A DNA stretch of 64,000 nucleotides from Limnothrix sp. RL_2_0 (GTDB taxonomy: Bacteria > Cyanobacteriota > Cyanobacteriia > Cyanobacteriales > MRBY01): positions 1-64,000 of the forward strand of contig JAAUPR010000012.1 of assembly GCA_012033055.1 (NCBI GenBank), read 5' to 3'. Under the pieces are notes generated by a model, which saw nothing but the letters and a program-made list of their open reading frames with translations, was not told the DNA's origin and ran no database searches. Position numbers and translations under genes: made by a program. Shown here piece after piece: positions 1 to 9,529 of this stretch. Positions within the stretch are counted from its first letter, which is position 1; each line of letters starts with the position of its first letter.

Positions 1-1
1 A

Positions 2-3000
2 TCCTCGGTAAGTTTTCGCACCCAAAAAGATCCCTCCCAACCACACTTTAATAAGGGGGGAGAAGAAAATATGAATATGGAAGTCCCCCTTACAAAGGGG
101 GATTTAGGGGGATCTTCAGTCATCTCCAGTCGTAAAGAGGATTCCCCCCAGCCCCCCTTTTTGAAGAAGGGGAGAGAAGAGGAGCAAATCAATTTGATGT
201 TTATGCAGTCCAACGGCGGCTTAGTGGATGCAAGTCAGTTTCAAGGCAAAGACAGCATTTTATCTGGCCCCGCAGGCGGGATTGTCGGCGCGGTAAAAAC
301 TTCGGCGATCGCCGGATTTTCCAAAATTATCACCTTCGACATGGGCGGCACTTCCACCGATGTAGCCCATTACAACGGCGAGTACGAGCGCAGCTTTGAA
401 ACCGAAATTGCCGGAGTACGACTGCGAACCCCAATGATGGCAATCCATACCGTGGCGGCGGGGGGCGGTTCCTTGGTGCGTTTCGATGGCGCAAGATTTC
501 GGGTGGGGCCAGAATCCGCTGGGGCAAATCCAGGCCCCGCTTGTTACGGCAAAGGCGGCGAACTCACGGTGACCGACTGCAATGTGATGCTCGGCAAAAT
601 TCAACCGGAGTTTTTCCCGCAGGTTTTTGGGCACAGCGGCAAAGAAAAATTAAACGCAGACATTGTGACCGAAAAATTCCAACAATTAGCCGCAGACATC
701 GATCAAACCCCCGAAGAAATTGCCTCTGGTTTCTTGGCGATCGCCGTAGAGAATATGAGCAATGCCATCAAACAAATTTCATTACAGCGGGGCTACGATG
801 TCAGCGATTATGTACTGTGCTGTTTCGGTGGGGCGGGGGGACAACATGCCTGTGCGATCGCCGATACATTGGGCATGAAACAGATTTTAATTCACCCATT
901 TGCCGGGGTTTTGTCAGCCTACGGGATCGGTTTAGCAGAGATAAGAATTCTCAAAGAAAAATCCGTTGAGTCTTTGTTAAATGACGAACTTTATGTTCAG
1001 CTAAAAAATAATTTTACAACCTTAGAAAAGTTAGCTCAAACCGAATTACATCAGCAAAGTGAAACCGACAGTTCAGTAACAGAATTATTGCCCAAAGCTC
1101 ATCTCAAATATCAAGGCACAGATTCTAGTTTAATTGTCGATTTTGATGATATCGCTTCGATGCGTAGACAGTTTGAAACACTGCATCAACAGCGTTATGG
1201 ATTTACCCTATCAGAAAAACCTTTAATTGTTGAACTAATCAGCCTCGAATTAATTTGCGATACCCAAAAATCTAGCGAGAGAACTTATCCTAAGCGAGAA
1301 TCGATAAAACTAGAACCTGTGGCGATCGCCCAAATGTTTTGTATAGATAAATGGCAGGATACCCCTATTTATCAACGCGCTGACTTAATGCCCGGTGATC
1401 TTATTTCTAGCCCCGCATTAATCATTGAAAAAACAGGCACAAACGTTATTGAAATGGGTTGGCAAGGTAAAGTTACCTCACACAATCATCTCATTCTCGA
1501 AAAAGTTGCCGTAACTCAAACTGCCTCAAAAATCACGACCCCAACATCCCAACCGAATCCCGTGATGTTAGAAATTTTCAATAATCTTTTTCGGGCGATC
1601 GCCGAACAAATGGGAGTCACATTACAGAACACCAGCTACTCCGTAAACATTAAAGAACGCCTCGATTTTTCCTGCGCCATTTTCGATGCCGATGGTCACC
1701 TCGTCGCCAATGCCCCCCACATTCCTGTCCACCTAGGATCCATGAGTGAAAGCATTTACAGCCTCATCCAAGCGAAAGGGAAACAGCTCCAACCCGGCGA
1801 TGTTTATATGCTTAATAATCCCTACAACGGCGGCACACATTTACCCGATGTCACCGTAATCACCCCAGTTTTTAATACCTCGAAACATATTGCCTCCCTT
1901 TCAAAGGGAGGTGGCGAAGCCGGAGGGATCAAAAATTCAAAGCCCCTCTTTTATGTCGCTTCCCGTGGACACCATGCGGATCTCGGCGGTATCACCCCCG
2001 GATCAATGCCTCCCCAAAGCGCCCACATCGACGAAGAAGGTATTTTAATTGATAACTTTTTATTAGTCAAAAATGGTGTTTTTCAAGAAGAATCTGTTGC
2101 CAAACTTTTCACCAAGGCAAAATATCCTGTCCGCAATTTGATCCAAAATATTGCCGATCTCCAAGCCCAAATTTCTGCCAATCAAAAAGGGGTTGAAGAA
2201 CTTCATCGCATGGTCAAAAATTATAGTTTGAATGTTGTGCAAGCCTATATGTTTCATGTGCAAAATAATGCGGAAGTTGCCGTTAAAAATATCATCAAAA
2301 ATCTCACCGATGGAGAATTCAAGCTTGAACTAGATAGCGGTAGTTTTATTATGGTGAAAATCAGCGTAAATCAAACAGAGCAAAATATTATTGTTGATTT
2401 TACTGGTACATCTCCCCAATCTAAAACGAATTTTAATGCTCCCCAAGCGGTTACCCAAGCGGCAGTTTTATATGTGTTTAGAACCTTGGTTGAAGATAAT
2501 ATTCCTTTAAATTATGGTTGCCTAAAACCCATCAAAGTTATCGTACCAGAAGGCTGTTTACTTAACCCGAAATATCCAGCGGCAGTGGTGGCGGGAAATG
2601 TTGAAATTTCCCAAAATATAACCGATTGTCTCTATGGTGCTTTAGGGGCGATCGCCGCCTCTCAGGGCACAATGAATAACTTCACTTTTGGCAACGAAAA
2701 ATATCAATATTACGAAACGATTTGTGGCGGCTCTGGGGCGGGCAAAACCTTTAACGGAGCCGATGCCGTACAGACCCACATGACCAATTCTCGACTCACC
2801 GATCCAGAAGTTTTAGAGTGGCGTTTTCCCCTGTTGTTAGAAGACTTTTCAATCCGTGAAAATAGTGCTGGAAAGGGAGAATTTTCTGGGGGCAATGGGG
2901 TAAATCGCCGCCTAAAATTTCTCGAACCGATGACCGCAGCCATTTTATCGAGTCGTCGTTTGGTAGAGCCGTTTGGGTTAGCGGGAGGCCATGCAGGGCA

Positions 3001-3142
3001 AACTGGTGTAAATAAGTTGATCCGAGCGGATGGAGCCGAAACAGTTCTTGCGGCAACGGTGGAAGTAGAAATGGAGACGGGCGATCGCCTACAAATTAGT
3101 ACCCCCGGCGGCGGTGGCTATGGCACTCCGAAACAAGACTAA
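2..3142 (+). CDS. 5-oxoprolinase / hydantoinase, fused A and B parts (5' end outside window)
   Basis: The frame is open to the window edge, so the ATG at 71 is almost certainly internal and the true start lies upstream. The visible part begins inside the HyuA-like half: LMFMQSNGGL, then the ATPase-type motif FDMGGTSTDV and AGGGS. The HyuB-like half follows from about residue 500 (counted from 71), with VHLGSMSES, NNPYNGGTHLPDVT and ASRGHHADLGG, ending in a glycine-rich STPGGGGYGTP tail. Family members hydrolyse 5-oxoproline to glutamate with ATP, or related hydantoins; the substrate cannot be chosen from sequence. Two stretches have no counterpart in the family as I know it: about 55 residues just before LMFMQ and about 15-20 residues before ASRGHH. 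Both coincide with C/G-run repeat elements read in frame. The stop codon overlaps the 3' end of the convergent J-domain gene by 4 bases. The enzyme family call is firm; whether this allele is active is open. Confidence 0.88.
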   Translation, partial: SSVSFRTQKDPSQPHFNKGGEENMNMEVPLTKGDLGGSSVISSRKEDSPQPPFLKKGREEEQINLMFMQSNGGLVDASQFQGKDSILSGPAGGIVGAVKTSAIAGFSKIITFDMGGTSTDVAHYNGEYERSFETEIAGVRLRTPMMAIHTVAAGGGSLVRFDGARFRVGPESAGANPGPACYGKGGELTVTDCNVMLGKIQPEFFPQVFGHSGKEKLNADIVTEKFQQLAADIDQTPEEIASGFLAIAVENMSNAIKQISLQRGYDVSDYVLCCFGGAGGQHACAIADTLGMKQILIHPFAGVLSAYGIGLAEIRILKEKSVESLLNDELYVQLKNNFTTLEKLAQTELHQQSETDSSVTELLPKAHLKYQGTDSSLIVDFDDIASMRRQFETLHQQRYGFTLSEKPLIVELISLELICDTQKSSERTYPKRESIKLEPVAIAQMFCIDKWQDTPIYQRADLMPGDLISSPALIIEKTGTNVIEMGWQGKVTSHNHLILEKVAVTQTASKITTPTSQPNPVMLEIFNNLFRAIAEQMGVTLQNTSYSVNIKERLDFSCAIFDADGHLVANAPHIPVHLGSMSESIYSLIQAKGKQLQPGDVYMLNNPYNGGTHLPDVTVITPVFNTSKHIASLSKGGGEAGGIKNSKPLFYVASRGHHADLGGITPGSMPPQSAHIDEEGILIDNFLLVKNGVFQEESVAKLFTKAKYPVRNLIQNIADLQAQISANQKGVEELHRMVKNYSLNVVQAYMFHVQNNAEVAVKNIIKNLTDGEFKLELDSGSFIMVKISVNQTEQNIIVDFTGTSPQSKTNFNAPQAVTQAAVLYVFRTLVEDNIPLNYGCLKPIKVIVPEGCLLNPKYPAAVVAGNVEISQNITDCLYGALGAIAASQGTMNNFTFGNEKYQYYETICGGSGAGKTFNGADAVQTHMTNSRLTDPEVLEWRFPLLLEDFSIRENSAGKGEFSGGNGVNRRLKFLEPMTAAILSSRRLVEPFGLAGGHAGQTGVNKLIRADGAETVLAATVEVEMETGDRLQISTPGGGGYGTPKQD
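29..174. repeat. Cluster of three C-run/G-run palindromic repeats inside a reading frame
   Basis: Three related elements lie head to tail or inverted: about 29-62 (GATCCCTCCC...AAGGGGGG), 84-114 (CCCCCTTACAAAGGGGGA...GGGGGATC, opposite orientation) and 140-174 (GATTCCCCCCAGCCCCCC...AAGGGGAG). Each can fold by pairing its C run with its G run. All are read through by the oxoprolinase frame without a stop, giving low-complexity peptides such as LTKGDLGG and SPQPPFLKKG. They look like a dispersed cyanobacterial short repeat inserted into the gene. Confidence 0.7.
1893..1930. repeat. Further copy of the palindromic repeat, in frame inside the HyuB half
   Basis: CCTCCCTTTCAAAGGGAGG is a perfect short inverted repeat, followed by GCCGGAGGGATC. 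It matches the orientation of the element at 84-114. It encodes ASLSKGGGEAGGI, placed between PVF and LFYVASRGHH, segments that are normally almost adjacent in this family. The frame is kept. Confidence 0.65.
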
Positions 3143-4683
3143 ATTCCCTTCGCACCAGTGATATTCGTGTGGCTATCCATGTGGGCAAAGTAAAAACGAG
3201 TACCCGTCAAATCCGCATCCCGCAGATTGCAACCCACAAAACTCGTATTGCTAATAAGGGCATTTTGTAAATTGCTCCCCCCCAAATCGGACTGATCAAA
3301 CTTAGTATTTTTGAGCGTTGCCGCCGAAAAATCCGACTTACTCAAATTCACCGTCACCAATGTGGCGCAGGACAAATCCGCCCCCGCAAAATCAATCCCG
3401 ACATGGTGAATATAAGAATAATTTTTGCCCATACAAGTCGTACTTTCGTTGAAATTTGTCCCGAATAATCTCGCCTTCGTGAACTTCACCCCATGGAGAT
3501 TCGCCCGAGATAAATCGACCCGTTCCAAATTCGCCCCAGAAAAATTCGCATCCGTGAGATTCGCCTCTTCCCAATGGGCATTCGTGAAAGTTGCTTCGGT
3601 AAACTTGCCTTTTTTCGCCTTCGTTTGCGTCAACACCGCCCCAGAAAAATTCGCCAAATTACAATCTGTTTCATCCAGATTTCCGGCTATCCATTCAATA
3701 CCAGACAAATTTGCCCCAACAAATAACGAATGCTGTCCATGGGAATGGTTAAAGTTGGCTTTACTCAGATTTGCGTTAGAAAAATCAACTCCTTTACAAC
3801 TGCCATCCACCCACTGCACCCCTTCAAGTTGCGCCCCGACAAAACTGCCATGATCGGCGATCGCCCCCATCAGATCCGCCCCATTAAGATTCGCCTGATC
3901 AAAAATCGAGCCACTAAGTTGAGCATTAATCAAAGAAGCATGACTAAGATCCACCCCCTGCAAATTAGTCTGAGTCAGATCCGCCCCACTCAAATCCACC
4001 CCCGCAAGACTCGGCACATAACTTTCACATTGCCGGAATTGATTCCATGCCCGAATCCCCGCCTTCCCCGCCTTCAGTAATCGCACCGCCCGATCCGTCG
4101 TAATCACGTCATTTTGTGAAGATTCCGTATCAACGTTGTAATTATTGTTGTAATTATTTTTAGGTGAATTGGGTTGCCCTAATAGCTCTAAATCAGCCCG
4201 AATTTTTTTCTTCAAATCTGGTCGATTTGCCAATTCCAGCGCCCGTTGCAGATAGAGTTTTACCTGCTTTTTAGACGCATCCCCCACCTTCTCCGAGAGG
4301 TCAATCGCGAGGGTGTATAGAACTTCAGCATAAATATTCTGACATTCCCGATCATCCGTAAACAAGCCATATAACGTTTCCGCCAAATGCATCGCCTGCT
4401 CCAAAGCCCCAGCATCACGAAGCTGGTTGATTTCTTGGATCAGATTATATTTACGCCCTTCCGTTAACTCTTGGTTATAAGTTTTTCGCTCTCCCGGCTC
4501 CGACAGCACTTCGTAAATATGATTAAGTTCCTTAAAACGCTCCTCTGCCAAATGCTTTAGTGAAGGGGCAGAGTCTGGAGATAGAGTGTCGGGATGGAGT
4601 TCTGTTGCTTTTTGACGATAGGCTTTCTTTATTTCTTTCTGCGTCGCATCGATGGTAACGCCCAAAATCTCGTAATAATTCAT
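3139..4683 (-). CDS. J-domain protein with C-terminal pentapeptide repeats
   Basis: The 514-residue protein starts MNYYEILGV and has a J domain over about residues 1-70, with the HPD tripeptide (LHPD) that stimulates Hsp70 ATPase activity. A helical, TPR-like stretch follows (about 80-170), then an Asn/Ser-rich spacer. From about residue 225 to the end there are roughly 25-30 pentapeptide repeats of the A(D/N)LXX type (GADLTQTNLQGVDLSHASL and similar), expected to form a right-handed quadrilateral beta-helix. There is no signal peptide, so a cytosolic co-chaperone bringing DnaK to a target bound by the helix is a reasonable inference. The zinc-finger and C-terminal substrate domains of classical DnaJ are absent. 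It is convergent with the oxoprolinase gene (4-base overlap), and the ATG is the natural start because the J domain begins there. Confidence 0.85.
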   Translation of the reverse strand: MNYYEILGVTIDATQKEIKKAYRQKATELHPDTLSPDSAPSLKHLAEERFKELNHIYEVLSEPGERKTYNQELTEGRKYNLIQEINQLRDAGALEQAMHLAETLYGLFTDDRECQNIYAEVLYTLAIDLSEKVGDASKKQVKLYLQRALELANRPDLKKKIRADLELLGQPNSPKNNYNNNYNVDTESSQNDVITTDRAVRLLKAGKAGIRAWNQFRQCESYVPSLAGVDLSGADLTQTNLQGVDLSHASLINAQLSGSIFDQANLNGADLMGAIADHGSFVGAQLEGVQWVDGSCKGVDFSNANLSKANFNHSHGQHSLFVGANLSGIEWIAGNLDETDCNLANFSGAVLTQTKAKKGKFTEATFTNAHWEEANLTDANFSGANLERVDLSRANLHGVKFTKARLFGTNFNESTTCMGKNYSYIHHVGIDFAGADLSCATLVTVNLSKSDFSAATLKNTKFDQSDLGGSNLQNALISNTSFVGCNLRDADLTGTRFYFAHMDSHTNITGAKGI

Positions 4684-5957
4684 GACTTACTTTCGGTAAT
4701 AGGGGATGCCCTTACTGATGTCAGGCGAGTTGGGATTCCCTGGTGATCCGCATATCCTTTATTTATAAATTTTTTTTGAAGGAAGGCTTCGTTGATGGAC
4801 TGCTTGCTTACAAATATTAATTTTCTGAAACGCCCATCGGGAAAAGATCTTTACTTTATCTTGCACGGTAGGTACATCAAAAGACTCATATCGACAAACT
4901 TGTATGTAAAAACCCTTATAACTTGCCGATTAAACTTCCCAGAGAATACGTAGATTTCACCTGCCCTTTCCCTATAGAGCTAAATATCTAAGTGATGTAA
5001 ATGTCTGTGGGCAAACATCTCTACAGAGCCTGTGAGCTAGGTGTTACAGCCTACAATGCATCCATCTCAGCCAGTGATACGTACGAGTGATACATACTAT
5101 TTATGAATAGGTGTAGCTAGACTTCATCTTTTGAAACAATTTGAGTTAGAGAATGTTCATTACTCTCTGTTATCAGCCCTTAATATTCACCACAAAAGTC
5201 ATTGTCAATCACATCATTTTTTTGCCTAGCTTTTAGTATTTTATTGACTGGTCGTAGCTCAATTTTTTAGAGGAAATAATAAAATATTATTTTTTTATGC
5301 AAAGTGGGAACTAATTCTTGTGAGTGTCGTCTGACATCAAAATCGAATTAAAAATATCTTCCTGAAAGCTTATACAAGTCAATTGTTAATAGTATTCAAA
5401 TCTTTACTAGAACTTTATTTGTTTTTCCTTGCCGAATAAGATGTTCCGCAGATATGCCGATCCGGTTTGTTCAATGTTAATTGTAGAATTCAGGATGATG
5501 ATTAAGTAAAAAGAAAGAGCCTGTGATCACCCATTCAAAATTTTCTGTTTATGGTGAAGTTGTGAATTTCTTGAAAAATGGAGGTTCTCTAAATGCATAA
5601 TTTTAAATCTCAGCTTGAAATTTTATGTTAACGTTCGGTGATCCGGCAAGAACTGTTTCAATACTGTGGCATTTTGCTAGAAATCCTTACGTATTGATGA
5701 TCAAATAATGCTTAATGATATTTTTCTCTAAATAAGGGGCAATATATATTGACAGAACAGTTTTTTGAGGTCAGAATCAGTCGAATTTGCTCTGTGCATC
5801 GATAATCTACTAAGAACATCCACTATTTTATTTGTTACTGCGGTCATCTGCGTATTAACTGACCACATGCCCTAGGCTCTAGTTTTGCGAAAGTTGGCTT
5901 TTTTCCCGTTTGTCCATCATCACGATCTACCCCTACTGAAAAGTGAGGAATTTTATT
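4684..5957. other. Long AT-rich non-coding region upstream of the surface-protein cluster
   Basis: About 1.27 kb with no credible ORF on either strand and no HIP1 palindrome until 5978, just inside the next gene. The J-domain gene and the surface cluster diverge from here, so it holds both promoters. I see no convincing terminator, repeat or RNA gene. The length suggests a long leader or several regulatory inputs for the surface cluster. Confidence 0.5.
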
Positions 5958-8636
5958 TTGTCTAATCCATCCCAGCGATCGCCCCAAATTATGACGATGC
6001 TTCGCCCTGTTATTGCCGTCGGGCTAGTCACAGGCGGTCTCTTCCAAATGGCATTGCCAGCTCTTGCTTTAGGCACAGCAGCAGGGGCAATCATTCGTAA
6101 CACCGCGACTGCCACCTATCAAGACGAAGATGGCAACAATTTTGAAGCCGAGTCGAACGAAGTGACTGTGACCGTTGCGAAAGTTGCTGGTATCACCAAC
6201 GAACCAAGTAACTTTAATAACCTAGGTACCGGCGGTACATCAACTACTCCTGGTACTGGTGCTGGTGGCACACTCTTGACCGGCCAGAACGCAGAATTTA
6301 CTTTTACCGTTACCAACACAGGTAATGATCTGGCGAATATCGTCATCCCAGCGGCGTCAGAGCTTACCCTCCAAGGTTTGAGCACGGCTGGTCTTGTGTA
6401 TGAGGTGAGTACTGATGGTGGAACAACCTTCGTTGATGCTACTGCCGGTACAACGATTCCTGATGTTGCCGTTGATGGCGAAGTGCTAGTTCGGGTTGTC
6501 GGCACTGTAACGGCAACTGCTGCTGGTGCTCCTGTCTCGGTTCGTTTAGGAAACACTGGTAGCAATGGTGCTCCTAATATCCCTGCCGCAGATACCCAAA
6601 ACCAGCCTGATATTGGTGGTAATGGTGATGTTGGTGGTGAAGCTGAGGATGTTCGAACAGAGAATGCCGCTGGCGCTGCGGTAACTGGTAACCCGGCGAA
6701 TGATCAACGTGAAGCAAGTGCTCTAGCTCAGCAATTTTTGGGTTCTAATCCTTTAGCCTTGGCTCGTATCGAGAAAACCAATGCCGGTTTCGTTGATCCC
6801 ACTCCGGGTGTTGGACCGAACGATCTGGCTGATGCAACGATCACTTACAACCTTGAGTTGGATGTTGAGACAGTCAGTCCTGACCCATTGTTTACGCCGG
6901 CAGATTTGGAAGGTCGAAATCTTACTGTCACCGGTATTGTAGATACAACTAACTTGGTGTTGGTTTCGGATGCAATTCCCGCTAATACAGCACTGAATGC
7001 TGCGAGTGCCGTTTCACCTACTACTGGTTCAACAGCTGGACAATGGACGCTAGTTTTCACAGGTGATGACCCAAATACGATTGATGCCGATGATGCAACT
7101 TGGAATACTAATGACGCAGCCGTAGGTACTGTTACTCGTATCGGTTGGGTTTATGACGCTGAAGCTAATGGGGCGATCGCCAGAGGAGAAACTGTTACCG
7201 GTTTCGCATTTACCGTAACGACTTCTGGTATCACAGATGCAGCCTTCCCTAATGGGACAACCATTGCAAACATTGCCCAAGTCTTTGGTTCTACCGATGA
7301 TGGAGCTGCTGGAGTTTCAGGCACACCGATCTTTGATGAGTCTGGTGACCAAGACCCCTCTAACTTTAACGGTAATACCCCCGGCCCCAATGAAGATGAC
7401 CCTGAGTCCAATGGTGTCGCCGACCCAGCCAACCATAATACCGACGCGAACAATGACAACAGCGTTGTTGGCGATCCTGGTGGTGAAGATAACGTTGTTT
7501 CTGTGATTCCCGCTGGAACACTACTCAACGGTCCCGACGGTGAACCCGGCGCTGATGGCAATATTTTTGGTGTTGGTCCAGACAACAACCACGACTTCCA
7601 GAACAAAGCCACACTGCCTACGGGAACTAACGTTACGCCAGATCAGAACACATTAGTTAATCCAGATCAAGTCCAATTCGACAATACTTTAAGTAACCCT
7701 GACCCGACTAATCCTCTGACAGGTGTACTTCTTCAGCCCATTCAGCCTAGCTTTGCGGGGGGTGATGACACCGATATCCCCGTTGGTACAACGGTGAGAC
7801 TTGACATTTTCATTAATGGAACTCCAACGTCTGCTCAGTATACCTACGATGGAACTAACTTCAATATTACAGCTGGAACACCGATTCTCATCCCAAGCAT
7901 CAGTCCGGGCGTTGAATTGGACTATGACGTCACTGTTGACTTGCCTGGGACCACTCCCCTTTCGACAGATCAAACAGGTGGTGGTACTGGTGATGACCTA
8001 GTGGGTGGCTTCCCAATTCCTATCATTGCTTTTATTGACGGTGATTCTGACGGTACTCCGGATCCTGGTGAGACATCCAATATCACGGTCAACCAAGTCT
8101 ATACAGGCTTCGTACGGCTAGTGAAGCAGTCTCGTATCCTTCAAGGTACAGGCCCCGCTGTTGCTGCTGGACAAGGAGATTTCAGCATTGCAGATAAAAC
8201 GCCAGCACCCGGCAATATCATTGAGTATCGAATTGTTTACCGCAATATTTCCGAAGCGCAAGCTGGTAGTGGAACGAATGATACTCTTATTGCCACTAAT
8301 ATGGTGCTGACTGAGGATGGAACAACAGGAACAGCGACCACCTCGAATAATTGGGCCCTTGATTTAAGTCCAGCTGATGGCACATTGGACACTGTTAACG
8401 TTCCAGGTTCTGCCGATGACACTAGTACGGGGTCCATTGTCAATTACGCTACTGGAAACCCCGCTGTTGTTGGTGGAACCATTGATCCGGGCGTTACGAC
8501 AACTGGTTATCAAGTAAATATTCCGTCTGTTCCTCCTACAGGTACAGCGCCAATTAGTGCGTTCAATGTAACAACGGCTCCTGTTCCAGCTGGATTTTTC
8601 CAATTTACTTTCCAACGGACCGTTAGCAGTCAATAG
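5958..8636 (+). CDS. Exported DUF11-type repeat surface protein
   Basis: A large secreted protein of nearly 900 residues, rich in Thr, Ala, Gly, Asp and Asn and poor in Cys and Lys. A signal peptide is visible (LRPVIAVGLVTGGL...ALPALALG), followed by AIIRNTATATYQDEDGN, a start typical of cyanobacterial proteins with the conserved repeat domain DUF11. Several immunoglobulin-like modules follow, each with the pattern of a conserved-repeat domain (FTFTVTNTGNDLANIVIP; ITYNLELDVETVS; IEYRIVYRNISEAQAG). Asp/Asn-rich loops in the middle (about 470-540) could bind Ca2+. Start choice: TTG at 5958 lies 9 bases after GAGG. The frame also allows GTG 5943 and ATG 5991, and the signal peptide is intact with all three. 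It is first in a co-directional set of five surface genes. The exact role (sheath, S-layer-like or fibre) is unknown. Confidence 0.75.
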   Translation: MSNPSQRSPQIMTMLRPVIAVGLVTGGLFQMALPALALGTAAGAIIRNTATATYQDEDGNNFEAESNEVTVTVAKVAGITNEPSNFNNLGTGGTSTTPGTGAGGTLLTGQNAEFTFTVTNTGNDLANIVIPAASELTLQGLSTAGLVYEVSTDGGTTFVDATAGTTIPDVAVDGEVLVRVVGTVTATAAGAPVSVRLGNTGSNGAPNIPAADTQNQPDIGGNGDVGGEAEDVRTENAAGAAVTGNPANDQREASALAQQFLGSNPLALARIEKTNAGFVDPTPGVGPNDLADATITYNLELDVETVSPDPLFTPADLEGRNLTVTGIVDTTNLVLVSDAIPANTALNAASAVSPTTGSTAGQWTLVFTGDDPNTIDADDATWNTNDAAVGTVTRIGWVYDAEANGAIARGETVTGFAFTVTTSGITDAAFPNGTTIANIAQVFGSTDDGAAGVSGTPIFDESGDQDPSNFNGNTPGPNEDDPESNGVADPANHNTDANNDNSVVGDPGGEDNVVSVIPAGTLLNGPDGEPGADGNIFGVGPDNNHDFQNKATLPTGTNVTPDQNTLVNPDQVQFDNTLSNPDPTNPLTGVLLQPIQPSFAGGDDTDIPVGTTVRLDIFINGTPTSAQYTYDGTNFNITAGTPILIPSISPGVELDYDVTVDLPGTTPLSTDQTGGGTGDDLVGGFPIPIIAFIDGDSDGTPDPGETSNITVNQVYTGFVRLVKQSRILQGTGPAVAAGQGDFSIADKTPAPGNIIEYRIVYRNISEAQAGSGTNDTLIATNMVLTEDGTTGTATTSNNWALDLSPADGTLDTVNVPGSADDTSTGSIVNYATGNPAVVGGTIDPGVTTTGYQVNIPSVPPTGTAPISAFNVTTAPVPAGFFQFTFQRTVSSQ

Positions 8637-8770
8637 AACATGTTTTGAATTTTTGGCTAGAGTAGTTGGTCATAGATTCAAAAACGACTAAGGGGGCAGA
8701 ACGCTCGCTCCCTTGTATGAAGACTGTCTTCGACAAATCAATTTGAATTTTTAAGAGGTTGAGTTTACCC

Positions 8771-9370
8771 ATGAAACGTCTACATAAATATTTGGGCTTC
8801 GGTGCTCTCGGAATTGCTCTCACACTACCTTTGCTAGGTAATACTCCAGTACTTGCCAATTTACAAGAAGTTGGTGCGAACATTGCTCAGATTATCAACC
8901 GCCCAAAAGTTGAGCTGAATCTGTCTGCCCACAAGAAAATGGTTAAAACGGATCAACTAGGTAAAGAGGTTGTCACATACCAAGATCTTGGTGCGCAGGC
9001 AACTGTTCTCCCGGGCGAAACCTTGCGGTATCAGTTGGAGAGCAAAAATGAGGGGGATGTTGCGGCTGGCAATCTTACTTTAAGTCAGCCAATTCCGAGT
9101 GGGATGACCTATCTCATCGGATCTGCCGCAAGCAACAATAATTCCGTCATCACTTATAAGCTCAATGATGGTTATGAGCGCCCTGCCGATAGTCAGGAAT
9201 TTGAAGCTGAGCCTCAAATTCTAGTGGAAGTTCTTCAGGACGATGGTTCTGTAGTGAAAGAGATTCAGGCTGCACCTGCTGAGGCGTATGCTCAAGTCCG
9301 TTGGGAATTTGACACGAACCTCAGTCCACAGAGTAGTCTCAAAGCAACTTATGAAGTTGTAGTGAATTAG
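8771..9370 (+). CDS. Small exported DUF11-domain protein
   Basis: About 199 residues from the ATG at 8771. An N-terminal signal peptide (LGFGALGIALTLPLLG...VLA) is followed by one conserved-repeat module: VLPGETLRYQLESKNEGDVA, LTLSQPIPSGMTYLIGSA and a closing WEFDTNLSPQSSLKATYEVV. This is the usual DUF11 order (an LRY...N.G strand, a P.P.G.TY turn and a C-terminal strand). An in-frame TTG at 8759 would sit directly on the AAGAGG ribosome-binding sequence, so the ATG is preferred. It lies 134 bases after the large DUF11 protein and 159 bases before the next gene. It may be a minor subunit or cap of the same surface structure; that is inference from context only. Confidence 0.75.
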   Translation: MKRLHKYLGFGALGIALTLPLLGNTPVLANLQEVGANIAQIINRPKVELNLSAHKKMVKTDQLGKEVVTYQDLGAQATVLPGETLRYQLESKNEGDVAAGNLTLSQPIPSGMTYLIGSAASNNNSVITYKLNDGYERPADSQEFEAEPQILVEVLQDDGSVVKEIQAAPAEAYAQVRWEFDTNLSPQSSLKATYEVVVN

Positions 9371-9529
9371 GAACCTTAGTCACAGCAATCACTAGAGGGA
9401 TGCTCTGTCATCTCTCTAGTAATCTCGATTAGCTAATTGCTAACTATTTTTTTGGTAGAAAGTAGATGGACTTACCACTATCTTCAACCATCTTCTACTG
9501 GTTTTATCGTATTGGATTAGGGAAATTAG

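Noticed and set aside
71-3142. ATG 71 as the true start of the oxoprolinase
   Set aside because: The frame stays open upstream to base 2 and the HyuA N-terminal half is missing, so 71 lies within inserted repeat sequence.
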